From an uncultured Blautia sp. (lineage in GTDB: Bacteria > Bacillota > Clostridia > Lachnospirales > Lachnospiraceae): DNA of 58,932 nt. The stretch is from the NCBI GenBank assembly GCA_900542045.1, contig UQMI01000019.1:1-58932 (forward strand), read 5' to 3'. The notes under the pieces are model-generated. The model had not been told where the DNA came from and searched no databases. It worked only from the letters and a program-made list of their open reading frames with translations. Below, in pieces: positions 33,462 through 42,200 of the stretch. The position numbers and the translations under genes are program-made. Position 1 is the stretch's first letter. Every line of letters starts with the position of its first letter.

Positions 33462-34223
33462 TTATTTTTCTCTGGAAATCAGGTGATACGGCAATGCCAC
33501 GAACACAACGCCTCCAATCATGTTTCCAATGGTAGCCAGAATCACGCTGTACAGATAGCCGCCGATGGCAATGTCTCCGTTCAAAAGCGCAACACCTTCT
33601 ATACTCATATTGGCAATGCTGTGCTCAAATCCACAGACCATAAATACCAGAATACACCAGAAGATCATGATCAATTTGCCGGATTCTGTTTTCAGTTTGG
33701 TACCACACCATACTGCAAGACATACCAGAATATTACAGAGAATGGCTCTTGTCAGCAAGTCTACCGGTGCCAGCCCCACCTTTCCCTGGGCAATAGTTCC
33801 AAAATAAGCGCCGGTATCACCTGTAGGAATTCCTGTCAGCTTAAATACAACTACAGACAAAAGAGATCCGATCCAGTTGCCAACCCAGCAGAACAGCCAT
33901 AATTTACAGGCATCTCCCCAGGTCACTTTCTTACGCATGGCAGCAGCCCCCAGCACCAGATTGTTGCCGGTGAACAGTTCTGCTCCAGCCATTACCACAA
34001 GACTCAGTGCGGATGCAAAAGCAAAAGCCTGTGCCAGTTTTGTCCAGGATGCCGCATCTCCTGCTGAGATCACAGATCCCAGAACAAAGGCAACAAAACT
34101 GCCGAAAGAAATAAACATTCCCGCTACCAGAGCCGAAACAAAATATCCCAGCGGATTGTTTTTCATCAGGTTCAGTTTTGCCACTCCACCATTACACACT
34201 GCTTGAAATTCATCCTTAAACAT
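33462..34223 (-). CDS. formate/nitrite transporter (FocA/NirC family)
   Basis: Six hydrophobic helices and the family signatures ALVAGMFISFGSFVAFVLGS, AELFTGNNLVLGAA and WCGTKLKTESGKLIMIFWC identify an FNT pentameric channel (253 aa). VFMVCGFEHSIANM contains the central His of the pore. It moves formate, nitrite or a related small anion across the membrane. The ATG at 34223 has GAGGAGGAGG upstream. A long leader carries a ZTP riboswitch and terminator, which argues for formate and one-carbon metabolism over nitrite. Confidence 0.9.
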   Translation of the reverse strand: MFKDEFQAVCNGGVAKLNLMKNNPLGYFVSALVAGMFISFGSFVAFVLGSVISAGDAASWTKLAQAFAFASALSLVVMAGAELFTGNNLVLGAAAMRKKVTWGDACKLWLFCWVGNWIGSLLSVVVFKLTGIPTGDTGAYFGTIAQGKVGLAPVDLLTRAILCNILVCLAVWCGTKLKTESGKLIMIFWCILVFMVCGFEHSIANMSIEGVALLNGDIAIGGYLYSVILATIGNMIGGVVFVALPYHLISREK

Positions 34224-34330
34224 CAAAATCCTCCTCCTCATTTGAAAGTGATCCTTTGCCTTCCGCTTTCCCGCGTGATGTTTTTATATATCAGAAAAGG
34301 CGACATAAAATGTTCTCATCCCCGTTATAT

Positions 34331-34368
34331 AAAAAAGGCAACATCTGTAAACCATTACAAATGCTGCC
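34331..34368 (-). terminator. riboswitch-controlled leader terminator
   Basis: In the minus-strand leader a 14-bp stem with G-U pairs (GGCAGCATTTGTAA with TTACAGATGTTGCC) is followed by TTTTTTAT. Its left arm shares GGCAGC with the 3' end of the ZTP aptamer, so ligand binding should prevent termination. Confidence 0.85.
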
Positions 34369-34440
34369 CAGACGGTCGGCAAAAAACTGCGAATTCAATT
34401 CCCCTGTGGTATCCCACATTATTTCCGTCAGTAACTGAAT
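34364..34440 (-). ncRNA. ZTP (pfl) riboswitch aptamer
   Basis: Read on the minus strand the leader holds TACTGACGG, then GTGGGATACCACAGGGGAAT, and 37-40 bases later GCCGACCGTCTGGGCAGC. These match the conserved blocks of the ZTP riboswitch: ACUGGCG, a small hairpin, CCACxGGGGA, then GCCGxCxGCCUGGGC. The usual GGCG-CGCC pairing is here GACGG-CCGUC, a compensated change. ZTP and ZMP accumulate when 10-formyl-tetrahydrofolate is short; binding would turn on the formate/nitrite transporter through the terminator at 34331-34368. Confidence 0.85.
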
Positions 34441-34461
34441 CCGTTTGAATTTTATATGTTA

Positions 34462-34490
34462 AATTTATCACATGCCCTATAAATTGTCAA
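34462..34490 (-). promoter_or_regulatory. promoter of the riboswitch-FNT transcript
   Basis: A perfect TTGACA (34485-34490) and TAAATT (34462-34467) are 17 bases apart on the minus strand, giving a leader of about 230 bases. Confidence 0.75.
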
Positions 34491-34502
34491 TCATTTTTTA
34501 AC

Positions 34503-34531
34503 TTGTTTGGATCGTTTTTCTATTGTAAAAT
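34503..34531 (+). promoter_or_regulatory. promoter of the MNT-like/TraX genes
   Basis: TTGTTT (34503-34508) and TAAAAT (34526-34531) are 17 bases apart, about 48 bases before the start at 34580. It is back to back with the FNT promoter. Confidence 0.6.
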
Positions 34532-34579
34532 AAATACAGATACTTTTCATTTGTATGAACAATTATTTCGGAGGTATTT

Positions 34580-34858
34580 ATGAAAACACAGACAGAAATT
34601 CACGTTCTCTATCACCAGATCGGCGAATTTTTCCGCAGCAGCGGCGCCTCGGATCTGGTCCTGCTCCGCTCCCGGTGTACCGACTCCGTCCATATGGAAC
34701 TGGAACTGGCACTGAATTATTACGGAGACTTTTCCAAAACAAAAGAACTGGCGGCTGCACGCTGGCCGCAGATCAAATTTTCTTATATACTTCTGAATCA
34801 GCAGGATCCAGATCCTGCACTGATGGAAGAAATCGATGAAATCGGCATCCGTATCTGA
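34580..34858 (+). CDS. small degenerate nucleotidyltransferase-like protein
   Basis: The 92-aa protein follows the outline of minimal nucleotidyltransferases (MntA type): an N-terminal helix, ASDLVLLRSR where active members have a GSRA-type turn, MELELAL in place of the SDIDLAV metal strand, and an ending DPDPALMEEIDEIGIRI that closely mirrors the usual ...PALREEIEREGVxLY. The glycine and the aspartates needed for catalysis are not present, so if the assignment is right the protein is inactive and may serve as a regulator or binding partner. TCGGAGG precedes the ATG. TraX follows after 65 bases. Confidence 0.5.
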   Translation: MKTQTEIHVLYHQIGEFFRSSGASDLVLLRSRCTDSVHMELELALNYYGDFSKTKELAAARWPQIKFSYILLNQQDPDPALMEEIDEIGIRI

Positions 34859-34923
34859 AGGACCTTTTCTTCGAGAACATACCTACCCCTGACAACCGCA
34901 CTTTTCTATGGAGATCACTGCAT

Positions 34924-35685
34924 ATGAATTTCTCAAACACTTTCTCCGCCCAGAACAAATACAGTAACGGTATCTTCAGCGGCAGTGCCCTCAAGGTATT
35001 TGCCATGTTCATCATGTTCATTGATCACGCCGGTATTTTGCTTATCGCCCCCTGGCCAGAGGCATGGACTCCCTGGTTCACTTATTCTGTGGGCAGCCAG
35101 ATTTATTATTATTGCCTGTACCGTCTGTTCCGCGATATTGGCAGACTGGCTTTCCCCATATTCGGCTTTCTCCTGCTGGAAGGTTTTCTGCATACATCCA
35201 GCAAACCCCGTTATGCCAGGAATCTGTTCCTTTTCGCCCTGCTTTCGGAGATCCCGTTTAATCTCATGCTGGGCGGACAGTGGCTCTATCCTCAGGGACA
35301 GAATATTTTTTTCACGTTGCTCATAGCGTTTCTCTGCATGTGGGGACTGGAAACCTTCACCGGAAAACCGATCCTCCAGCTGCTGTGTATCCTTGCCGCC
35401 CTGGCGGCCGCGTACTGGGGACAGGTGGATTACGGGATTAATGGCATCGTTTTCCTTCTGATTCTCTACCTGTTCCGGTACCAGCCGGTATACCAGACAG
35501 TTTTCGGCTGCCTGAGCCTGTATTTTGAATGGATCGCCTGTCTGGCCTTTATTCCCATCCGGCTCTATAACGGCAAACGGGGATTTATTCACGGCAAATA
35601 TCTGAAATATCTGTTTTATGCGTTTTATCCTCTGCATATCCTGCTTCTGGTAATCCTGAACCGCCTGATCTACGGAGGAATGTGA
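34924..35685 (+). CDS. TraX family membrane protein
   Basis: The protein (253 aa) has about eight hydrophobic segments and TraX signatures: ALKVFAMFIMFIDHAG, RDIGRLAFPIFGFLLLEGF, LLSEIPFNLM and the ending FYAFYPLHILLLVILNRLIYG. TraX of the F plasmid acetylates pilin, but chromosomal relatives in Firmicutes are membrane acyltransferase-like proteins of unknown substrate. Its start has GGAG ten bases upstream. It shares the promoter with the small MNT-like gene. No conjugation genes are nearby. Confidence 0.85.
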   Translation: MNFSNTFSAQNKYSNGIFSGSALKVFAMFIMFIDHAGILLIAPWPEAWTPWFTYSVGSQIYYYCLYRLFRDIGRLAFPIFGFLLLEGFLHTSSKPRYARNLFLFALLSEIPFNLMLGGQWLYPQGQNIFFTLLIAFLCMWGLETFTGKPILQLLCILAALAAAYWGQVDYGINGIVFLLILYLFRYQPVYQTVFGCLSLYFEWIACLAFIPIRLYNGKRGFIHGKYLKYLFYAFYPLHILLLVILNRLIYGGM

Positions 35686-35763
35686 CCAGACGAATAACAA
35701 ACCGATACGCCGGCTGCTCCCTCTGGGGGCGGGCTGCTTCTGACCACCTTATTCTGCTCATCC

Positions 35764-35807
35764 AAAAAGCCTTTCTCTGCAGAAAACCTCTGCAGGAAAG
35801 GCTTTTT
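35764..35807. terminator. bidirectional terminator
   Basis: AAAAAGCCTTTC and GAAAGGCTTTTT flank an inner CTGCAG/CTGCAG stem. It ends the TraX transcript and has T-runs both ways. Confidence 0.9.
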
Positions 35808-35827
35808 CATACTCCTGGCATCTACTC

Positions 35828-35872
35828 ATGCCGGGAAACACCCGATGAAGCCGGACTTCCGGCTCCCGGCAT
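35828..35872. repeat. nested inverted repeat
   Basis: ATGCCGGGA and TCCCGGCAT (perfect 9 bp) enclose a second dyad GCCGG/CCGGC. No T-tract. It lies 23 bases beyond the beta-helix gene stop and may stabilise that transcript's 3' end. Confidence 0.5.
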
Positions 35873-35894
35873 TCCCGAATAACACCGGAAACGT

Positions 35895-36560
35895 TTACTG
35901 TTTCTGTACTATCGCATCTTTATTCTTGTAAATGGAATTGGCCGGAACGCATCCCCTCACGGAAGACAGGGGATAGATGTTGCAGTTTCTGCCGATCACT
36001 GTTCCAGGATTCAGCACAGAACCGCATCCCACTTCCACGTGGTCGCCCAGCATGGCACCAAATTTCTTCAGTCCTGTCTCGATCTGCTCCTTCTCGCCTT
36101 TTACCACTACCAGCTTTTTGTCAGACTTCACATTGGAACAGATGGATCCGGCGCCCATATGAGATTTGTAGCCCAGCACAGAATCACCCACATAATTGTA
36201 ATGGGGTACCTGCACAGAATTAAAGATCACCACATTTTTCAGCTCCGTGGAATTGCCCACCACGCAGCCCTCTCCGACTATGGCATTGCCCCGGATGAAG
36301 GCGCAGTGACGCACCTCTGTATCCTTTCCGATAATGGCCGGTCCGTGGATGGACGCCGTCGGCGCCACCACTGCGGATTTGGCAATCCAGATGTTCCCGT
36401 CCACACAGTCATATTCTTCCGGACTCAAAGTTGGCCCCAGCTTCAGGATAAACTCTTTGATCTCCGGAAGAACCTCCCAGGGATAGGTTTTCCCTTCAAA
36501 TAATTCTGCAGCAATGGTCTCGTTCAGATCCAATAGATTTTGAATTGTAAAATTTTCCAT
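35895..36560 (-). CDS. left-handed beta-helix (GlmU-like) protein
   Basis: The 221-aa protein has hexapeptide repeats of the left-handed beta helix, for example IWIAKSAVVAPTASIHGPAI and TEVRHCAFIRGNAIVGEGC, with GDHVEVGCGSVLNPGTVIGRN near the end (residues about 173-193). It resembles the C-terminal acyltransferase half of UDP-GlcNAc pyrophosphorylases without the nucleotidyltransferase half. An acyltransferase role on a sugar nucleotide is likely but not proven. GGAGG lies upstream of its ATG. It is downstream of topB in the same direction, with 39 bases between. Confidence 0.75.
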   Translation of the reverse strand: MENFTIQNLLDLNETIAAELFEGKTYPWEVLPEIKEFILKLGPTLSPEEYDCVDGNIWIAKSAVVAPTASIHGPAIIGKDTEVRHCAFIRGNAIVGEGCVVGNSTELKNVVIFNSVQVPHYNYVGDSVLGYKSHMGAGSICSNVKSDKKLVVVKGEKEQIETGLKKFGAMLGDHVEVGCGSVLNPGTVIGRNCNIYPLSSVRGCVPANSIYKNKDAIVQKQ

Positions 36561-36599
36561 GATAACCTCCGTCTGCCGTCATTCCGGACAGCAGTTCTT

Positions 36600-38657
36600 T
36601 TATGAACTCGCACGTTTCTTTTTTCCGGTGCTGCTCCGCTGGGGAGCCTTTTCTTTATAATAGGCGGCTGTCTGGTCGTACAGCTGCCGCAGCAGCCGCT
36701 GCTGGCTGGCTCCCATCACCCCCTGTGTCCGCACACGGATAAAATGGTCCAGTTTCTCCATGTATTCCCGGGGAGTAATGGTTCCTTCTGCCACATACGT
36801 CAGTCCCTTCTCCCAGCTGGCCGTCAGTTCCGGATTCAGCAGGGACCGTATGGAACAATATACCACATCATGTACCATCTCTCCCAGCTGAGTCGGCGTG
36901 ATCACCTGGGTCTTCTTGTTCAGGGACAGATACTGGATATTCACCAGCTTTTTCAGGATTTCCGCCCGGGTGGCGCTGGTCCCGATGCCGCTGCCCTTGA
37001 TCTGCGCCCGCAGTTCCTCATCCTCGATCAGCTGCCCCGCATTCTCCATGGCCAGGATCATAGACCCGGAATTATAGCGCTTGGGCGGGGAAGTTTCTCC
37101 CTCCCGGATACACAGTTCAGTCACAGGCAGTATAGCACCTTTTTTCAATTCCTGCAATGCCTGAAGAAAACCGGCATCACAGGTGATATCCTCTTCTTCC
37201 GTCTGGCCCTCGTCCTTCTTCGATCTGCCTGCGGCAAAAGAACTGGCAGCGATCTTCAGATAACCTTCCTCCTGCAGTACTTTAAATGAAGAAAAGAAAC
37301 GCTCCGTATCTATTTTTGTCACTATCGCTACTTTCTGGTATACAGCCGGCGGATAAAAAATGCTCAGAAAACGTCTGGTGATCACTTCGTAAACTCTCTG
37401 GGCAGTCTGGGACAGACTTTTCAGGGCTCCCAGCCCCTGGCCCGTGGGGATAATGGCATAATGATCCGTGATCTGCTTATCATTGACATAACGGGTACCG
37501 GCCAGCTTTTTGTAGCTGCCGCTTTCCAGGATCTCTGCTGCAGCCGCCCCGGCCTGGGGATAATTCCGCAGTCCGGAGAGATTTTTGGAGATTTCCTTTG
37601 CCACGGCAGTAGACAGCACCCTAGCATCTGTACGGGGATAGGTGACCAGCTTTTTCTCGTACATTTCCTGTACAATGCGAAGCGTCTCATCCGGACTGAT
37701 CTTAAACAGTTTAGAGCATACGTTCTGCAGTTCCGCCAGATTAAAAAGCAGCGGCGGATTTTTGTTTTCTCTGCGCTTCTCTGCCTTTTCCACCGTACAG
37801 ACCAGGGGCTGCACCTTCTGCTGGAGTTCTTCCACGAACCGCAGCGCTTCTTCCTTTTCCTTGAAGCCATTCTCCTTATACAGCAGCGGTGACTGGAAAT
37901 ACCGGCTTCCTTCCACGGCTCTCCATTCGCCGTCAAAACTTCTCCCGTTCAGATCCACCCGGCTTAGAACCCGATAAAACGGGGTTTTCACAAAATTCCG
38001 GATCTCTCGTTCTCTGCGCACCACCATGCCCAGTACACAGGTCATGACTCGTCCCACGGAAATTACCTGATATCTGGAACCCAGATAAGATGCCACACTG
38101 TTTCCATATTTCAGGGACAGCAGACGGGAAAAATTAATCCCCATCAGATAATCCTCTTTTGCACGCAGATAGGCAGAGGCAGACAAATTGTCATACTCCG
38201 ACCAGTCCTTTGCCTCCCGGATCCCCCGGTTAATCTCCTCTTCTGTCTGAGAATCGATCCATACACGAAGCCTTTTTTTCCCTTTCACACCTGCCATCTC
38301 ATCCACCAGACGGTAGATATATTCCCCCTCTCTTCCGGAGTCTGTACAGATGTAAATGGTATCCACATCTGCACGGTTCAGAAGACTGCTGACGATCCGG
38401 TACTGCTTCTCCACACCGGGGATTACTTCGTATTTGAATTCCTCCGGCAGGAACGGAAGGGTATCCAGACTCCATCGTTTGTATTTCATATCGTATTTTT
38501 CCGGATAACTCATGGTCACCAGATGTCCCACACACCAGGTTACCACGGCATTTTCTCCCTCCAGATAGCCGTCCCTGCGGGCCGCTTTGATCTTCAGCGC
38601 TTTGGCAAATTCCTGAGCTACACTGGGTTTTTCCGCAATAAATAATGATTTTGACAT
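36600..38657 (-). CDS. topB: DNA topoisomerase III
   Basis: This type IA topoisomerase (685 aa) has the TOPRIM domain KSLFIAEKPSVAQEFAKAL with CTDSGREGEYIYRLV, and the active-site tyrosine in VTYPRTDARVLS. SGIGTSATRAEILKKL is a conserved late motif. There is no zinc-ribbon tail; the end is basic (KKKRASS). It relaxes and decatenates DNA through a transient 5'-phosphotyrosine link. The ATG has GGAG upstream and lies 4 bases after the TetR gene, so it is co-transcribed with the efflux pump genes, an odd partnership. Confidence 0.9.
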   Translation of the reverse strand: MSKSLFIAEKPSVAQEFAKALKIKAARRDGYLEGENAVVTWCVGHLVTMSYPEKYDMKYKRWSLDTLPFLPEEFKYEVIPGVEKQYRIVSSLLNRADVDTIYICTDSGREGEYIYRLVDEMAGVKGKKRLRVWIDSQTEEEINRGIREAKDWSEYDNLSASAYLRAKEDYLMGINFSRLLSLKYGNSVASYLGSRYQVISVGRVMTCVLGMVVRREREIRNFVKTPFYRVLSRVDLNGRSFDGEWRAVEGSRYFQSPLLYKENGFKEKEEALRFVEELQQKVQPLVCTVEKAEKRRENKNPPLLFNLAELQNVCSKLFKISPDETLRIVQEMYEKKLVTYPRTDARVLSTAVAKEISKNLSGLRNYPQAGAAAAEILESGSYKKLAGTRYVNDKQITDHYAIIPTGQGLGALKSLSQTAQRVYEVITRRFLSIFYPPAVYQKVAIVTKIDTERFFSSFKVLQEEGYLKIAASSFAAGRSKKDEGQTEEEDITCDAGFLQALQELKKGAILPVTELCIREGETSPPKRYNSGSMILAMENAGQLIEDEELRAQIKGSGIGTSATRAEILKKLVNIQYLSLNKKTQVITPTQLGEMVHDVVYCSIRSLLNPELTASWEKGLTYVAEGTITPREYMEKLDHFIRVRTQGVMGASQQRLLRQLYDQTAAYYKEKAPQRSSTGKKKRASS

Positions 38658-38661
38658 ACAT

Positions 38662-39270
38662 TTACTCCAGGCATTTTTTCAGATTCTGATACAGAAAGAC
38701 CTGCATCTGATCTGCAGCCACAGATTCCTCCTCTTCTTTTCCATTCAGATACAGAAAATACGCCACAAATATGGAAACCAGTGTCACAGAAATCTGATCC
38801 CCGGTCAATCCTTCCCGGATGCAGCCTTCTGTTTTTCCCTGCCTGCAGATATCATCGAGCAGACCGCGGAAAAAACAGATATTGTCATCGGATGACTGTT
38901 GAAATTCTCTTCGTATTCCCTCCGCCACTTCATACGACTGTCCCAGGCATTTAAAAAACTGCGGCGCACTGCGTCTGCGTTTCATATTCTGATCCATCCA
39001 ATGAAATACGGCGATAATCTTCCCCTCGAATATCTTTTCCTCTGCCAGCATGTTCTTCAGCAGGTCAAACTGATCTTTCATATCAGCAGCGATAGCTGCG
39101 GATACCAGTTCTTCTTTGCTCTTAAAATACTCATATGCCGTGCCTTTGCCTATCCCCGCCTTATTGGTAATGTCGATCACTTTCATCGTATGTACATCCA
39201 TCCCTTCTTCGATCAGGTCCGTCACCGCTTTAAAAAGCTGCTGTACTTTAGGATTTCTTTCACTGTTCAT
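38662..39270 (-). CDS. TetR family repressor of the RND pump
   Basis: The helix-turn-helix reads VQQLFKAVTDLIEEGMDVHTMKVIDITNKAGIGKGTAYEYFKSKEEL across residues about 8-54, a classic TetR domain. The rest is the ligand-binding part. The ATG at 39270 lies 11 bases inside the end of the pump gene and has GGAGG upstream, so they are coupled. The palindrome at 43355-43368 just below the pump promoter is its likely operator, making this an autoregulated efflux operon of 202-aa repressor, pump and topB. Confidence 0.85.
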   Translation of the reverse strand: MNSERNPKVQQLFKAVTDLIEEGMDVHTMKVIDITNKAGIGKGTAYEYFKSKEELVSAAIAADMKDQFDLLKNMLAEEKIFEGKIIAVFHWMDQNMKRRRSAPQFFKCLGQSYEVAEGIRREFQQSSDDNICFFRGLLDDICRQGKTEGCIREGLTGDQISVTLVSIFVAYFLYLNGKEEEESVAADQMQVFLYQNLKKCLE

Positions 39271-42200
39271 TTTCGGTATCCTCCAGTCGCAATTCATCCT
39301 TTTTGTATTCTTTACGATTCAGCAAATCGTAAATACATGGTACCACAAACAGCGTCAAAAGTGTACCATAAAGCAGGCCGCCGATGGTAACAATGGCCAT
39401 GGGCTGCACCATTTCCGATCCCATACCGACTCCCATTGCCATCGTAAGCAGACCCAGGATCGTTGTCAGAGCGGTCATGACGATGGGACGCAGTCGGTCT
39501 TTGCCGGCCTGCACCAGCGCTTCTCTTTTTTCCATGCCTTCCCTGCGCAGCTGATTGGTATAATCCACCAGCACGATACCGTTATTTACGATAATACCGG
39601 ACAGCATGACAAATCCGATCATGGCTATGACGCTGATCTCCATGTCTGCCAGCAAAAGCCCCAGGAAGCCGCCGGTAAAGGCAAGGGGAATGGTAAACAT
39701 GATAATGAACGGTGACAGAAGGGACTGGAACTGAGCCACCATGATCAGATAGATAAATACCAGGGCCAGAGCCAGCATCTGATACAGCTGTCCCATGGCA
39801 TCGTTGATGGTCTCATCCTCTCCGATCATTTCTACCGTATAGCCTTCCGGAATCTCATAATCTGCCAGCGCTTCCTCCACATCCCTGCTCACCAGACCGA
39901 TGTTGTAGCCGTCCTCCAGCTGGGCTGTCACGCTCATATAGCGGGACTGGGCATCACGGTTGATGGACTGGGGACTTTCTGCTTCCTGGAAATCTGCGAT
40001 ATCGCCGATCCGGATCTCTTCGGTCTCTCCGTCACGGCTGGTCACTTCTATCGTAAGATCTTTCAGATCTTCTCTTGTCAGTTCTTCATCCTGATCGGAA
40101 CGTACATATACCTCATAATCCTTGCTGGCATCGGAAAGCGTCGTTGCCGAAGAGGCTTCTGCCAGACGTCTGTTCACTTCCTGGAACACCTGGGCCACCG
40201 TCAGTCCATGCTCCATGGCTCTGCTCTTGTTGACCACGATCCGGTATTCCTGTTCCGCATCTTCCATACCGTCAGATACCTCTGTGGTTCCTTCCACATC
40301 TGAAACGATCTGGGCCACATCACCGGCAATTTTCTGCAGCTGATCCAGATCCTGTCCCTTGATCTGCACCTGGATCCCGCTGCCGCCCAGAGCGCTCATA
40401 TCCATGGACTGGGTGCTGACTTCTACTTCACAGTCCAGATCGCTGGTCCGTTCCAGAATCTCCTGTTCCAGTTCCTGTCCGCTCAGCTCCTTGTCTTCTT
40501 TCAGCACCAGATAAATATTTGCTGAATTGGTATTGGATCCGCCTCCCAGCAGAGAACTGATACTGGTATCGCCTGCCATAGCGCCAATGCTCTCGATATC
40601 CTCCAGATCATCAATGGCTGCCACCACCTGATCCACCTGTTCTGTAGTCTCCTGGAACAGGGTTCCTTTTTCCGTGGTAACCGTGATCGTTGCCTGGGTA
40701 CTTTCCATTTCAGGCATAAAGGAGGTTCCTTTGGATACGATCAGTACACCGCTGGCGATCAGCAGAACCACTGCTGCCGCCAGTACACCCCATTTATAAC
40801 GCAGGGCAAAACGGATACTGTTGCCATAGGCATTCTGTATCCGGTCCAGCAGCGGCGTTTTTTTCGCCGCAGCCTTCTTCAAAAGCCCTGCCCCCATCAT
40901 GGGCACCAGAGTCAGGGCCACCGCCAGACTGGACAACAGTGAAAAAGCAATGGTCAGCCCCATATCCACAAAAAGCTGCCGGGTGATCCCTTCTGTAAAC
41001 ACAATGGGAAGAAATACGCAGATGGTAGTCAATGTGGAAGAGGCAATTGCTCCTGCCACCTGCTGTGCGCCTTCCACAGCCGCCTTTCTGGCCGGTACGC
41101 CTTCTCGCCTCATTCGATAAATATTTTCAATCACCACAATCGAATTATCCACCAGCATACCAACGCCCAGTGCCAGACCGGACAGGGAAATAATATTCAG
41201 AGTGATGCCGCTGAAATACATCAGCACAAAGGCCGCCACCACACTGATAGGGATGGACAGGGCAATGACAAACGTGGGCCGGATGTCCTTCAGGAAGAAA
41301 AACAGGATAATTATCGCCAGAATAGCCCCCATGTACATATTGGAAAGCACAGAGTCAATGACCAGATCAATATAGATTCCCTGGTTCATCAGCACGGAAA
41401 TGTGCATATTGGAATCTTCGCTTTCCAGCTCATCAATCCGCTCCAGCAGACGGTCCGTTACTTCACCGGTGGAATAGCCGGTCTGCTTTTCAATGGTCAG
41501 CATCACGCCCGGATTTCCATTTAATCGGGCATAAACTTCATCCGAGTTATCTGTCCGGGTCACATCCGCCACATCCGAAAGGCGTATGGGCTCCAGTCCG
41601 TTCAGGTTCAGATCCAGGATCACCATATCTTCCAGATCTTCTTCGCCTTCCAGCTCATCGCCTACCCGGATCAGATAATCCACGCCTTCCTCTGTCACAT
41701 ACCCTGCCGGCATAGAGAAATTCTCACCGGCCAGGATACCCTTCACCAGATCTGCCGTAATGAGATTTTCCAGGCTGGCCTGCTCTCTGGCCGCTTCTCT
41801 GGCGTCTTCCAGCTGCTCTTTTCCGGCATCCAGCTGCTCCTGGGCAGAATCCAGCGCAGTCTCTCCCGTGCTCAGTTTTGCTTCCGCCACACTCATTTCA
41901 ATGGAAGCCAGAATCTGCTGGGTACTCAGCTGGGCCAGTGCTTCACTGGACTGTATCTGGCCTGCCTCCAGCTGGGCCCGTACACTTTCGATCTGTGCTT
42001 TTCCGGCATCCAGCTGTTCCTGCCCGGCCTCCAGTTCCTGCTGGCTGGCCTCCAACTCCTGCAGAGTCCCATTCAGCTCTGTGATCTGTCCTTCCAGATA
42101 GCTCTGGGCACCTTCTGCATCCGGCTGTCCCAGAGCCTCTGTGATCTGGGAAATCTGTGTCTCCAGCTCTGTTCTCTGCTCCGCCAGCTGTCCGATGGCC

